NCBI RefSeq assembly: GCF_009668025.1
Contig: NZ_WJXZ01000006.1
Span: forward strand, 186,001-250,000
Length of the DNA: 64,000 bases
Direction of reading: 5' to 3'
Origin: Larkinella terrae
Lineage (GTDB): Bacteria > Bacteroidota > Bacteroidia > Cytophagales > Spirosomataceae
This document shows, piece after piece, positions 1 through 8,230 of the stretch (positions are counted from its first letter, which is position 1; the number at the start of each line of letters is the position of its first letter). The notes under the pieces are model-generated. The model saw only the letters and a program-made list of their open reading frames with translations. It was not told where the DNA came from and made no database searches. The position numbers were made by a program, and so were the translations under genes.

Positions 1-48
1 TAAGCCCCGACCCGTGCGATTTTCTCTGAAAGTCAGTGAGTAAACCGC

Positions 49-151
49 GTACCGACGGACTTTAGTCCGCATGTCACTGTGATTAAATAAGCTTCTTTCT
101 ATTTTTGTCTCTGTTTTATTTAGGATCTGACGGACTCAAGTCTGTCGGTAC
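49..151. repeat. REP-like inverted doublet upstream of hemF
   Basis: Two 21-bp arms (49-69 and 131-151) are inverted copies of each other with 19 of 21 matches. Each arm itself contains a small palindrome (CGGACT-tt-AGTCCG at 56-69 and a one-mismatch version at 129-146). The unit is 103 bp, nearly the same size as the unrelated-sequence doublet at 28236-28335. Paired REP/BIME-like elements have this layout. A TAnnTTTG promoter box for hemF (100-107, TATTTTTG) lies in the spacer. Confidence 0.55.
100..107 (+). promoter_or_regulatory. possible -7 promoter box of hemF
   Basis: TATTTTTG matches the Bacteroidota -7 consensus TAnnTTTG and lies 53 bp before the hemF ATG. I see no clear TTG at the expected -33 position, so this is a moderate guess. 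Confidence 0.35.
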
Positions 152-160
152 ATACCACGA

Positions 161-1060
161 ATGGCTTTCGATAAACAAACGATTACTGATTTTTTTACCG
201 GTTTACAGGATCGGATTTGCCGGGCGCTCGAAGAAACCGACGGAAAAGCGCGTTTTCACGAAGATCTTTGGGAACGGGCCGAAGGCGGGGGAGGCCGGAC
301 GCGAATTATCCAGAACGGCGACGTAATCGAAAAAGGCGGGGTGCTGTTTTCGGCCGTGCACGGCCCGGCTTCGGAAGCGACGCTCAAACAGATGAATAGG
401 TCGGAACCAGCCGATTTTTACGCCACCGGCGTCTCCATTGTCATTCATCCGCACAGCCCGCTGGTACCGATCATTCACATGAACGTGCGGTATTTTGAAC
501 TCAGTACGGGCGAATGCTGGTTCGGGGGCGGTATTGACCTGACTCCTCATTACGTCGACGACGAGGATGCGCGCTGGTTTCATGAGCAGCTCAAAACCGC
601 CTGTGACCGGCATCATCCGGACTATTACGCCAAATTCAAAACCTGGGCCGACGATTATTTTTTCATCCGTCACCGGGCCGAAACGCGCGGCATTGGCGGA
701 GTTTTCTTCGATTACCTGCGCCCAATCGACGACGATCACAAAGCGGCTTTGTTTGCCTTTGTGCAGGAAATCGGCAATTCGTTTGCCCCGATTTATACCT
801 ATTTCATGCAGAAAAACCGGGATTTGCCGTTTGGCGAAACCGAGAAAAAATGGCAGATGCTGCGCCGGGGTCGCTACGTAGAGTTCAATCTGGTCTGGGA
901 CCGGGGAACCAAGTTCGGCCTGGAAACCAACGGACGCACGGAATCCATTCTGATGAGCATGCCCCCACAAGCCAACTGGGTTTATGACTACCAGCCACAA
1001 CCCGGAAGCCGCGAGGAGGAAACCTTGCATAAACTAAAAAAAGGCATTAACTGGGTATAA
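161..1060 (+). CDS. hemF: aerobic coproporphyrinogen III oxidase
   Basis: Oxygen-dependent oxidase that decarboxylates coproporphyrinogen III to protoporphyrinogen IX in cytoplasmic haem synthesis. The 299-residue length is normal for HemF. Visible family signatures are the histidine-rich strand around H96/H98 and H106-N108, the WFGGGIDLTP block at 120-129, GIGGVFFDY at 177-185, and the long C-terminal signature starting RRGRYVEFNLVWDRG near 236. The ATG at 161 gives the expected N-terminus. The gene is followed after 9 bp by a Crp-like regulator on the same strand, so the two are probably co-transcribed. Presence of HemF indicates an aerobic or microaerobic organism. Confidence 0.96.
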   Translation: MAFDKQTITDFFTGLQDRICRALEETDGKARFHEDLWERAEGGGGRTRIIQNGDVIEKGGVLFSAVHGPASEATLKQMNRSEPADFYATGVSIVIHPHSPLVPIIHMNVRYFELSTGECWFGGGIDLTPHYVDDEDARWFHEQLKTACDRHHPDYYAKFKTWADDYFFIRHRAETRGIGGVFFDYLRPIDDDHKAALFAFVQEIGNSFAPIYTYFMQKNRDLPFGETEKKWQMLRRGRYVEFNLVWDRGTKFGLETNGRTESILMSMPPQANWVYDYQPQPGSREEETLHKLKKGINWV

Positions 1061-1069
1061 AACCAAACG

Positions 1070-1654
1070 ATGAATCCGGTTCACCTCGATCGGTTACAGC
1101 AGTTCATGAACGGAATCCTCAGCCGCAAATCGGCTGAGTGGCAGCCGTTTATCAACGCTTTTGAATACGCTGAATACCCGAAAAAGAGCTTTCTGACTCA
1201 GGCCGGTGAACTCGAAAATTACCTTTATTTCATTCTGGAAGGGGGAACGTCCTCGTATTTTGTGAACGAAGGGCGCGAAAAGTGCCTCGATTTGTGGTTT
1301 CCCAACCATTTCGTTTCGTCTTACATGTCTTTTCTGACCCGAAAACCGTCGCAGATTTTTATTCAGGCGCTTTTCCCGACCAAAACATTGCGCATTCATT
1401 ACGATGTCTTGCAGGGATTTTACGGCAGTCAGGAAGGCAGCAATAAAGTTGGGCGACTGCTGGCCGAAGGGTTGTACATTGCCCGAACCCAGCGCGAAAT
1501 CCGGTTTTTGAGCCAATCTGCCGAAGAACGCTACCTTGATTTGCTGCAACGGCAACCCCAACTGGTTCAGCAACTTCCGGTCAAGATCATTGCTTCCTAC
1601 CTGGGAATTCACCCCGAAAGTTTAAGCCGAATCCGGAAGCAACTGATGCCCTGA
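1070..1654 (+). CDS. Crp/Fnr-family transcriptional regulator
   Basis: A 194-residue regulator with an N-terminal cyclic-nucleotide-binding-like beta-roll (about 25-115) and a C-terminal winged helix (about 155-192, with the recognition segment IIASYLGIHPESLSRIRKQ). The N-terminal domain lacks an obvious cNMP phosphate-binding RxE motif, and there are no N-terminal cysteine clusters for an FeS centre, so the ligand is unknown. This is the common short Bacteroidota type. It starts 9 bp after hemF and is followed by a DoxX-like gene; many such regulators act on nearby redox or stress genes, but the target here is inference only. Confidence 0.88.
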   Translation: MNPVHLDRLQQFMNGILSRKSAEWQPFINAFEYAEYPKKSFLTQAGELENYLYFILEGGTSSYFVNEGREKCLDLWFPNHFVSSYMSFLTRKPSQIFIQALFPTKTLRIHYDVLQGFYGSQEGSNKVGRLLAEGLYIARTQREIRFLSQSAEERYLDLLQRQPQLVQQLPVKIIASYLGIHPESLSRIRKQLMP

Positions 1655-1695
1655 TTTTCCTAACATAGGTCATTTTTACGCAGTAGCCAGCCCCG

Positions 1696-1703
1696 TAGTT
1701 TTG
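1696..1703 (+). promoter_or_regulatory. possible -7 box of the DoxX-like gene
   Basis: TAGTTTTG fits the Bacteroidota TAnnTTTG -7 box and sits 23 bp before the ATG at 1727. No good -33 TTG is visible at the expected distance. Confidence 0.35.
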
Positions 1704-1726
1704 TTTCACACAAATGCACTACGAAC

Positions 1727-2188
1727 ATGGCTTTCTTTTTTCTATTGGTATCGATCTGGGCGGTTTTATGGCTGGTTTCCCGGTTTGCCTTTCGGCAGCA
1801 ACTCGCTTCTCACGCAAAAAAGGGTCGCATTGCAGCCGCCATTGCATTCACGTTGATTGGAATTTCGCACTTGGCGTCGCCCGAAAAATTGGCGTATATG
1901 ATTGCCGACTGGCTGCCTTACGCCCACGAAATGGTTATTTTGAGCGGAATTGCCGAAATGGCGGGCGGCATCGGTCTACTGTTGCCCCGCTTCCGGCGCC
2001 TGGCAGCAATGGGTCTGATTATATTGCTCGTGGTAATCTTTCCGGCCAATATCAACGTGGCTATCAACCAATTACCGGCACCGGGTGGTTTGCCGGCTTC
2101 GCCCTGGTATACCTGGTCACGCTTGTTGTTTCAGCCGATGTATATTGCCTGGATCTGGTGGAGCTGTCTTCGGAAGGAGACGAATTAA
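1727..2188 (+). CDS. DoxX-like membrane protein
   Basis: Small integral membrane protein of 153 residues with four hydrophobic segments (about 2-20, 35-52, 68-88 and 95-115, plus a weaker one near the C-terminus), typical of the DoxX-like superfamily. The GISHLASPEKLAYMIADWLP and GIAEMAGGIGLLLP segments are typical of the family. Function in this family is poorly defined; some members are linked to redox stress. The start at 1727 is preferred over an upstream out-of-frame ATG because it opens directly into the first membrane helix. It is convergent with menC, only 15 bp apart, leaving no room for a separate terminator. Confidence 0.8.
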   Translation: MAFFFLLVSIWAVLWLVSRFAFRQQLASHAKKGRIAAAIAFTLIGISHLASPEKLAYMIADWLPYAHEMVILSGIAEMAGGIGLLLPRFRRLAAMGLIILLVVIFPANINVAINQLPAPGGLPASPWYTWSRLLFQPMYIAWIWWSCLRKETN

Positions 2189-2203
2189 CGCAGAATTTTA
2201 GAA

Positions 2204-3313
2204 TCAACTTTCAACCCGCACTCCGCGACCGGCTTCCAGCATTTCCAGATTCCAGCTTTTGGAGAGATCGGTTTTCAGAAAACCGCTTTCAATCGTCAAC
2301 GGACTTTCAATGTTGTTGTGGTAAAGCTGGCCGGTACCGAGTCCCTGCGGAAGGGGATTTTTGAACTGGGCGGTATACTGCGCAATCGCATTCAGGCCAA
2401 TATTGGATTCAAGGGCGGACGTAATCCACCAGCCAATGCCGAGCCGGTTGGCAATTTCGATCCATTGAGAGCAATGGCTAAAACCGCCTAACAATGTGGG
2501 TTTCAGGATGATGTATTGCGGTTGAATCTTTTTCAACAACCGCATTTTGTCGACATATTCCATGTGGCCGATCAATTCCTCATCGAGCGCAATGGGCACC
2601 GGCGACTGGCGACAGAGTTCCGCCATCAGTTCCGGCTGACCCGGTCGGATGGGCTGTTCGATGGAATGGATGTCGTAAACCGCCAGGCAGTTGAGTTTGT
2701 TCAGGGCATCTTCTTGACCAAAAGCGCCGTTGACGTCGACGCGCAGTGTGATCTGCTCGGCGCTGAACCGGTTGCGAATGGATTCGAGCAGGGCGCATTC
2801 CTGCTGAAAATCAATGGCTCCGATCTTTAACTTGATGGTTGTAAAGCCCGCTTCCAGTTTGTCCTCAATCTGCCGACGCATGAAATCCGGTTTTCCCATC
2901 CACACCAACCCGTTGATCGGCAGTTCTTTAGCGCCACTGATAAAACCAGTATCGAAAACTTTGCGGGTTCCGCCGTTGACGTAATCGAGCATGGCGGTTT
3001 CGAATCCAAACTGGATCGACGGCAACTGGTCGCTGATAAGTTGCAGGACAATCGGGATGTTCCAGTGAAAAAGTTGCAGGTCTAACTGGTTGAATGTTTG
3101 GCAGGTTTGTGCGAGCTGTTCGGCAAAATCAGGGCGGTCGTCAATGCTCAGGCCCCGGAGTGGCGCGCATTCGCCCCAGCCAATCACCGAAGGATCTTCG
3201 TCGTCGGAAATGCGGATGAAATAGCTGTCTTTCTGGGTTAATATGCCCCGTGACGTTCCGGCCTCGAACGTAAAATGCAATGTGTATTTGAGGGAGGTGG
3301 CCTTGAGACTCAT
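2204..3313 (-). CDS. menC: o-succinylbenzoate synthase
   Basis: Enolase-superfamily enzyme that dehydrates SHCHC to o-succinylbenzoate in menaquinone synthesis, in the cytoplasm. The full set of active-site residues is visible: the KxK motif at K161/K163, metal ligands D193, E219 and D244, and the second catalytic lysine K271. The ALES segment near 300 is also conserved. At 369 residues the protein is of normal length. No other men genes are nearby. Dipeptide epimerases share the fold and the KxK/K residues, so an epimerase is the main alternative, but the sequence pattern and the Bacteroidota context favour MenC. Confidence 0.85.
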   Translation of the reverse strand: MSLKATSLKYTLHFTFEAGTSRGILTQKDSYFIRISDDEDPSVIGWGECAPLRGLSIDDRPDFAEQLAQTCQTFNQLDLQLFHWNIPIVLQLISDQLPSIQFGFETAMLDYVNGGTRKVFDTGFISGAKELPINGLVWMGKPDFMRRQIEDKLEAGFTTIKLKIGAIDFQQECALLESIRNRFSAEQITLRVDVNGAFGQEDALNKLNCLAVYDIHSIEQPIRPGQPELMAELCRQSPVPIALDEELIGHMEYVDKMRLLKKIQPQYIILKPTLLGGFSHCSQWIEIANRLGIGWWITSALESNIGLNAIAQYTAQFKNPLPQGLGTGQLYHNNIESPLTIESGFLKTDLSKSWNLEMLEAGRGVRVES

Positions 3314-3351
3314 AGTAACGCGAAAGAGACGGCTTTCACCATTAAAAGTAG

Positions 3352-3359
3352 TAATTTTG
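3352..3359 (+). promoter_or_regulatory. possible -7 box of lpxK
   Basis: TAATTTTG matches the TAnnTTTG -7 consensus 45 bp upstream of the GTG start of lpxK, in the divergent region with menC. A convincing -33 element is not visible. Confidence 0.4.
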
Positions 3360-3404
3360 GGTGTTACTGAACAGACTTGTTAATAAATTATTACGTAAAA
3401 TTTA

Positions 3405-4466
3405 GTGCTCGATCGATTGCTGACTCCACTCAACTGGCTTTATGGCGGAATTACTGATGTTCGTAACTTATTGTATGACAGCAGTATTACTAAATCATTA
3501 AGGCCACCAATCTATACCATTAGTGTAGGAAACCTTACCGTTGGTGGAACGGGTAAAACGCCCCATGTCGATTACCTGGTCGATCTGCTAAAGAAAACCG
3601 CCCCGACGGCAACGCTCAGCCGGGGGTATGGTCGCCGGACACACGGCTTCCGGATTGCAACGGATGTCGACACCGCCGACACCATTGGCGACGAACCCTT
3701 ACTTTTGTACCGGAAACATGGAAAAACTGCCGGGCCCGATCAAGTCCGGGTGACGGTGAGCGTGGGCGAAAAACGGGCTGAAGCAATTACGAAACTGTTG
3801 GAATATAGTTCAGATTTACAGGTTATTATACTGGATGATGCGTTTCAGCATCGCCCGGTTCAGCCGCATTTGAATATCCTGCTGACGGATTTTAACCGGC
3901 CTTTTTATCAGGACCAGCCTTTTCCGGGCGGGCGGCTACGCGAACGGCGACATGGTGCCCGCCGGGCGGATCTGATTGTGGTAACCAAATGCCCGGATAA
4001 TCTGAGTTCGGCCGAACAAACGGGGATTCGGCAGCGGATTCAAGTGTACAGCCGGGCGGATGTGCCGGTTTTTTTTACCGGTTTTCGGTACGGGAAACCG
4101 GTCTGTTTTTTGCCGGAGCTAGGTGTTCAGGCGAGAAACGGGGAAGAGGTGAAAAGCGTCGTTCTGGTATCCGGAATTGCCCGTCCTGAACCGCTGGAAG
4201 AGTACGTGAAAGCTCGGTTTTCGATGCTTCGGCACCTGCAATTCGCTGACCATTACCGGTATACGCCCGATGATCTGGAAAAGATTCAGCGTGCGGTACC
4301 GCCGGGCGCTGCTGTTTTGACGACCGAAAAGGATTTTGTCAAACTGGCTCCGCTGGTGGCTGAAATGGGCGCGGATGCTACCGGATTTTATTATTTGCCC
4401 ATTGAAGTGAAGTTTCTGAAGGATGAAAACCGGTTTCGGGAAATGAGTACCCAATTTCAACGCTGA
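3405..4466 (+). CDS. lpxK: tetraacyldisaccharide 4'-kinase
   Basis: Inner-membrane-associated kinase that phosphorylates the 4' position of the lipid A disaccharide precursor. The start is GTG at 3405. A Walker A loop (GGTGKT, 47-52) follows a short hydrophobic/amphipathic N-terminus, and the Walker B-like segment VIILDDAFQHR has D144, D145 and H149. The sequence SRGYGRRTHGF (72-82) is also a family hallmark. Length of 353 residues is normal. It is followed by a porin gene on the same strand after a 99-bp gap, so both may contribute to the outer envelope. Confidence 0.95.
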   Translation: MLDRLLTPLNWLYGGITDVRNLLYDSSITKSLRPPIYTISVGNLTVGGTGKTPHVDYLVDLLKKTAPTATLSRGYGRRTHGFRIATDVDTADTIGDEPLLLYRKHGKTAGPDQVRVTVSVGEKRAEAITKLLEYSSDLQVIILDDAFQHRPVQPHLNILLTDFNRPFYQDQPFPGGRLRERRHGARRADLIVVTKCPDNLSSAEQTGIRQRIQVYSRADVPVFFTGFRYGKPVCFLPELGVQARNGEEVKSVVLVSGIARPEPLEEYVKARFSMLRHLQFADHYRYTPDDLEKIQRAVPPGAAVLTTEKDFVKLAPLVAEMGADATGFYYLPIEVKFLKDENRFREMSTQFQR

Positions 4467-4565
4467 TTCGTAGTTGGCCGTCGGAGCGTGTTGTTAAAAA
4501 AACTAAAAAGCGAGAAAAGTAATCACCGCGAATCAATAAATTGGCGGAATCCCAGTTCAGACAAT

Positions 4566-6593
4566 ATGACCCGACTTTATATTCTTTGTTTAAGTATCCT
4601 GTTGTTTTGGTTGATCATTCCGGCTTCGGCGCAGTTGCCCACCCGACTGCCGACATTCCCGGGAGGAGCCAATCGGACCGGGGGGCAAACAACTCCGTCG
4701 ACCGGTGGCAAGGGGGCAGGCGCGGGCGGGGCTATACTGGACGACTCAACGAAGATGATTTACGGCCCCAAATCAACCCGGTATTTTCTGGAAAGTGACG
4801 TGTTGAACAACCGGAAAGCGCTGATTATTATTGATACCACTCTGGAGGGCATTCATCAGGCTCATTACGTCGAACGGCTCGAAAATAAGTATGCGGATCT
4901 GGGGAATCTGGGTACGGCCCTGCGACCGGTTTTTTACGAATCGCCCGCCATTGGCACCCAGCTGGGGTATAACGTTTACGGCCTTTACGGCTACCAGACC
5001 CAAACCGTCCGGTATTTCGACACCCGCTCGCCGTACACGAACATGGACCTGGTATTGGGCGGGCGCGGGCAAAACCGCATCCATTTCGATTTTACGCAGA
5101 ATATAAACCAGCGCTGGAATCTCGGTTTCAACCTCCAGCGGATGACCTCGGATTTGCAGTTTGGCGGAACCTCCAGTACGTCCGGTTCGATTTCCACGCA
5201 GCGACTGGCCGAAAACTGGAATTTTCTGGTTCACTCCAATTACCGCTCAAAAAACCAGAAATACACCCTGCTGGCGCATTACAACAACATCAACCACCGG
5301 ATGGCCGATCAGGGCGGGATGATTGAACCCGATACGGTTTCCGGCAACGCGATCAATTCCAACTTTGAATTGCAGCCGGTTTTGACCAACGTCAATTCCC
5401 ACGAAAAGCGCAATGACCTGCATTTGTACCATCAATACGTGCTCGATACGGCTTTTCAGGTTTACAATATCATCGATTTCCGATCCCAGACGTACAGCTT
5501 CTCGGACCCGAATATAACCTCCAATTTGCGTCCCGTTGACTCGTCCCACCCGGAGCGGAAACCGTTTTACCCCAGCGTTTATTTCGATAGCCTGGAAACG
5601 AACCAGACCACGCGATTCCGGCTGCTGGATAATCAGATTGGCATAAAAGGACAGTTTGAGACTCGTGGATCGGCTTTTAATTACCGCGCCTGGCTCCGAA
5701 ACCGGGTTTATGGCCAGAGCTATACGTTCAATGTCGGTCGGCTGCTGCCGGATTCGACTTTCAAAACCAACCGGTTTGAAACGATCGTGGGTGGTTGGCT
5801 GGGTTACTACTTCCCGGACAGCCTGACGCGGGCCACGGCGGAAGTCGAATACTTGCTGGGCCGGGATGTCCGGTTTCACGGGCGACTGGAAAGCCGGTTT
5901 CTGACGGCGGGTTACGAGAGTATTTTTGCCTCGCCAACGCTGGTTCAGACGCGTTTTATCAGCAATAATTACCAGTGGGATCACGTGACGCGGCAGTCTT
6001 CCCAATTTCAGTTGCGCGGTACCCAGCACGCGTACGGACAGTTGAATCTGAAGGTTGGAAAACTGGTTTTGAGTCCCGGTCTGGATTATTACCTGCTGTC
6101 GAATTATATTTATTTCGACACAGTTGGGGTTCCGAGACAGGAAAATAACCCATTCAGCGTTTTGCGTACGGGTTTTGGGTTTGAGTTTAAAGCGGGCCGG
6201 TTTGCCGCCGTTGGCCAGGGTTATTATACGCTGGTTTCGCGCGATGTGCTGCGGATTCCGAGGCTGTTTGCCAACGCCCGGGTTGAATATAACTTTCTGT
6301 TGTTTAAAAAGTTATATGTGCTGACGGGCATTCAGTTTCATTACAAATCGGCTTATTTTGCGGATCAGTACATGCCGCTGACCCAGCAGTATCACTTGCA
6401 GAACGAAACGAAGCTTGGCGATTACATCATGGCCGAACCGTTTGCGAATTTCCGGATCAACCGCGTCCGTCTTTTCCTGAAACTGGCCCACGCCAATCAG
6501 GATCTGTTCAACAAAATTTATTACAGTGCGCCTTATTACCGGACCATCAACCGCTCGTTTGCATTCGGGGTCCACTGGTTATTATTTGACTAA
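4566..6593 (+). CDS. putative outer-membrane beta-barrel porin (Porin_10-like)
   Basis: Predicted outer-membrane protein of 675 residues. I chose the ATG at 4566 over an open GTG extension at 4488 because it opens straight into a signal peptide (MTRLYILCLSILLFWLIIPA, cleavage near SAQ). A glycine-rich linker follows (about 30-60), then long stretches of alternating aromatic/polar strands typical of a beta barrel, ending in a phenylalanine-containing strand (VHWLLFD). This matches the large uncharacterised 'putative porin' family widespread in Bacteroidota. Substrate is unknown. It lies between lpxK and the DUF1835 gene, with 9 bp to the latter. Confidence 0.8.
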   Translation: MTRLYILCLSILLFWLIIPASAQLPTRLPTFPGGANRTGGQTTPSTGGKGAGAGGAILDDSTKMIYGPKSTRYFLESDVLNNRKALIIIDTTLEGIHQAHYVERLENKYADLGNLGTALRPVFYESPAIGTQLGYNVYGLYGYQTQTVRYFDTRSPYTNMDLVLGGRGQNRIHFDFTQNINQRWNLGFNLQRMTSDLQFGGTSSTSGSISTQRLAENWNFLVHSNYRSKNQKYTLLAHYNNINHRMADQGGMIEPDTVSGNAINSNFELQPVLTNVNSHEKRNDLHLYHQYVLDTAFQVYNIIDFRSQTYSFSDPNITSNLRPVDSSHPERKPFYPSVYFDSLETNQTTRFRLLDNQIGIKGQFETRGSAFNYRAWLRNRVYGQSYTFNVGRLLPDSTFKTNRFETIVGGWLGYYFPDSLTRATAEVEYLLGRDVRFHGRLESRFLTAGYESIFASPTLVQTRFISNNYQWDHVTRQSSQFQLRGTQHAYGQLNLKVGKLVLSPGLDYYLLSNYIYFDTVGVPRQENNPFSVLRTGFGFEFKAGRFAAVGQGYYTLVSRDVLRIPRLFANARVEYNFLLFKKLYVLTGIQFHYKSAYFADQYMPLTQQYHLQNETKLGDYIMAEPFANFRINRVRLFLKLAHANQDLFNKIYYSAPYYRTINRSFAFGVHWLLFD

Positions 6594-6602
6594 AACGAAC
6601 CC

Positions 6603-7553
6603 GTGAAAATCCTCCACATCCTCAATGGCGACTCAACCGCCGTCTCCTTCGCCGACGCGAATATTCTGGGAAAAACCGATCAGGCCGAAGTCGCCGTCTG
6701 GCGGGAAGCGCTATCGGAAGGCCCCGTCAACGCCGACGTTTCGCTGAACGAACTCTGGGACATTCGGCGGGCGTGGCACAAGGTGGCCGACGAACAACCG
6801 CAGCCAGAGAAATACAACCAGCTGGTGGTTCAGGAATTTGAAAAAATAGCAAATCCGGCCGATTACGAAGAGATTTACCTCTGGTTCGAGCACGATCTGT
6901 TTTGCCAGATCAACCTGGTTTTTCTGCTGGCGCAACTGGGTCAACGGCCGTTGGGAACCACCAGAATCAAACAGGTTTCGGTGGATTCGTTTCCGGGTGT
7001 GCCGTTTTTTAAGGGAATCGGAGAATTGAACGGAGCCCAGCTGGCGACCCTGTTTTTGCAGGCCGAAGAGTTGACTCAACACGAACTGGAGCTGGCGCTG
7101 AAAGTCTGGAACGCCTACGCCGGACCGGATCCGCTGGAAATTCAGAAACTTCTGGGGGCGGATTTTGGCCGATTGCGGTTTTTGAAAACCGCCTTGACCC
7201 TACATTTGCAGCGGTTTCCGTTTACCGAAAACCGCCTGAATCTGATCGAACACCTGCTGACGGCTACGTTGATGGAAGGCCCAATGCCCGAATCGGACCT
7301 GATCGGGCGGTTTTTGAAACAGGACCGGGTTTACGGAATCACGGATTTGAGCATCGGCGAAACCATTCGGCAACTGAATGGAAAATTGTGGGCTTACACC
7401 GAAGAGGGCGTGGGTCTGACCGAAACCGGTGCCGACATCATTGCCGGTCGGCGGACGCTGAACCCGGTGGAACGCTGGCTGGGCGGTTTTTACCAGACCG
7501 GCGACTCGCCGTATCGATGGGACCGCGAATTGGAAAAACTGATCGAATTGTGA
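6603..7553 (+). CDS. DUF1835-domain protein
   Basis: Protein of 316 residues starting at GTG 6603. The N-terminal part (MKILHILNGDSTA and WREALSEGPV) is characteristic of DUF1835, an uncharacterised family. The C-terminal third (about 200-316) looks helical with a winged-helix-like feel (GLTETGADIIAGRRTLNPVERWLGG). No catalytic function is known. Its stop codon overlaps the start of miaE (GTGA), which implies translational coupling. Confidence 0.8.
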   Translation: MKILHILNGDSTAVSFADANILGKTDQAEVAVWREALSEGPVNADVSLNELWDIRRAWHKVADEQPQPEKYNQLVVQEFEKIANPADYEEIYLWFEHDLFCQINLVFLLAQLGQRPLGTTRIKQVSVDSFPGVPFFKGIGELNGAQLATLFLQAEELTQHELELALKVWNAYAGPDPLEIQKLLGADFGRLRFLKTALTLHLQRFPFTENRLNLIEHLLTATLMEGPMPESDLIGRFLKQDRVYGITDLSIGETIRQLNGKLWAYTEEGVGLTETGADIIAGRRTLNPVERWLGGFYQTGDSPYRWDRELEKLIEL

Positions 7554-8140
7554 TTACAACCTTAGGACTGGAGCTCCCGACCGACCCGCGCTGGGTCGAT
7601 ATTGCCCGAATGAACCTCGGCGATATCCTGATCGATCACGCGTTTTGTGAGCAAAAAGCCGCATCGTCGTGTATCTCGCTGATCGTTCAGTATCCCGAAC
7701 ACGAAAAGCTGGTCGAGGTGCTGACGCCGGTGGTGGCTGAAGAATGGGGTCATTTTCAGCGGGTGTTAAAAGAATTGCGGAAACGGAACATCCCGCTCGG
7801 AAAACCGCGCAAGGACGAATACGTGAATCAATTGCAGCAGATTCTGCGGAAACCGAGCGCCCGAAACGAGCAATTGATGGAAAAACTGCTGCTGAATGCG
7901 CTCATTGAAGCCCGAAGCGCGGAGCGCTTTAAGTTGCTGTCCGAGAGCCTGTCCGACGAACCGCTGCAAAAATTTTACCGCGAACTGATGATTTCGGAAG
8001 CCGGTCATTACCGCAATTTTATCGAACTGGCGGAAGAGTACAACCCCAAAGAGCGGGTCAGAAAACGCTGGAAAGAATTTCTGGAAGCCGAAGCTGATAT
8101 TATGAAAACACTGGAAGTTCGGCCCGACCGGTTTCATTGA
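7550..8140 (+). CDS. miaE: tRNA-(ms2io6A)-hydroxylase
   Basis: Ferritin-like diiron monooxygenase that hydroxylates the isopentenyl group of ms2i6A37 in tRNA. I place the start at GTG 7550, which overlaps the upstream TGA by 4 bp and keeps the family N-terminus LPTDPRWVDIA; the longer frame opening at 7388 is a shadow of the DUF1835 gene. In the 196-residue product the carboxylate/histidine ligands are visible as E34, E65-x2-H68, E120 and E150-x2-H153. No signal peptide. Coupled expression with a DUF1835 protein has no obvious functional explanation. Confidence 0.88.
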   Translation: MITTLGLELPTDPRWVDIARMNLGDILIDHAFCEQKAASSCISLIVQYPEHEKLVEVLTPVVAEEWGHFQRVLKELRKRNIPLGKPRKDEYVNQLQQILRKPSARNEQLMEKLLLNALIEARSAERFKLLSESLSDEPLQKFYRELMISEAGHYRNFIELAEEYNPKERVRKRWKEFLEAEADIMKTLEVRPDRFH

Positions 8141-8143
8141 ACC

Positions 8144-8174
8144 TTGCAAAACCGTAGTTTTCGCCGTATTTTTG
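8144..8174 (+). promoter_or_regulatory. promoter of the AddB-like gene
   Basis: TTG at 8144-8146 and TATTTTTG at 8167-8174 are separated by 20 bp, which matches the Bacteroidota -33 TTG / -7 TAnnTTTG arrangement. The ATG at 8231 is 56 bp further downstream. Confidence 0.55.
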
Positions 8175-8230
8175 ATAATCAACTACTGTATTTCCGGGTA
8201 GCCCGAATCGTCGATGCCCGGCCCCATTAA

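Noticed and set aside
203-1030. Long minus-strand frame opposite hemF
   Set aside because: Shadow of a strongly coding gene; its translation has no recognisable domain. The same holds for other long opposite frames such as 5247-6029, 32134-33129, 48847-50121, 55333-56331 and 62194-63303.
4488-4565. GTG-initiated N-terminal extension of the porin
   Set aside because: It is charged and would bury the signal peptide that begins at ATG 4566.
7388-7549. 54-codon extension of miaE
   Set aside because: It lies within the DUF1835 gene in another frame, is arginine-rich in a shadow-frame manner, and the GTG at 7550 gives the normal N-terminus.
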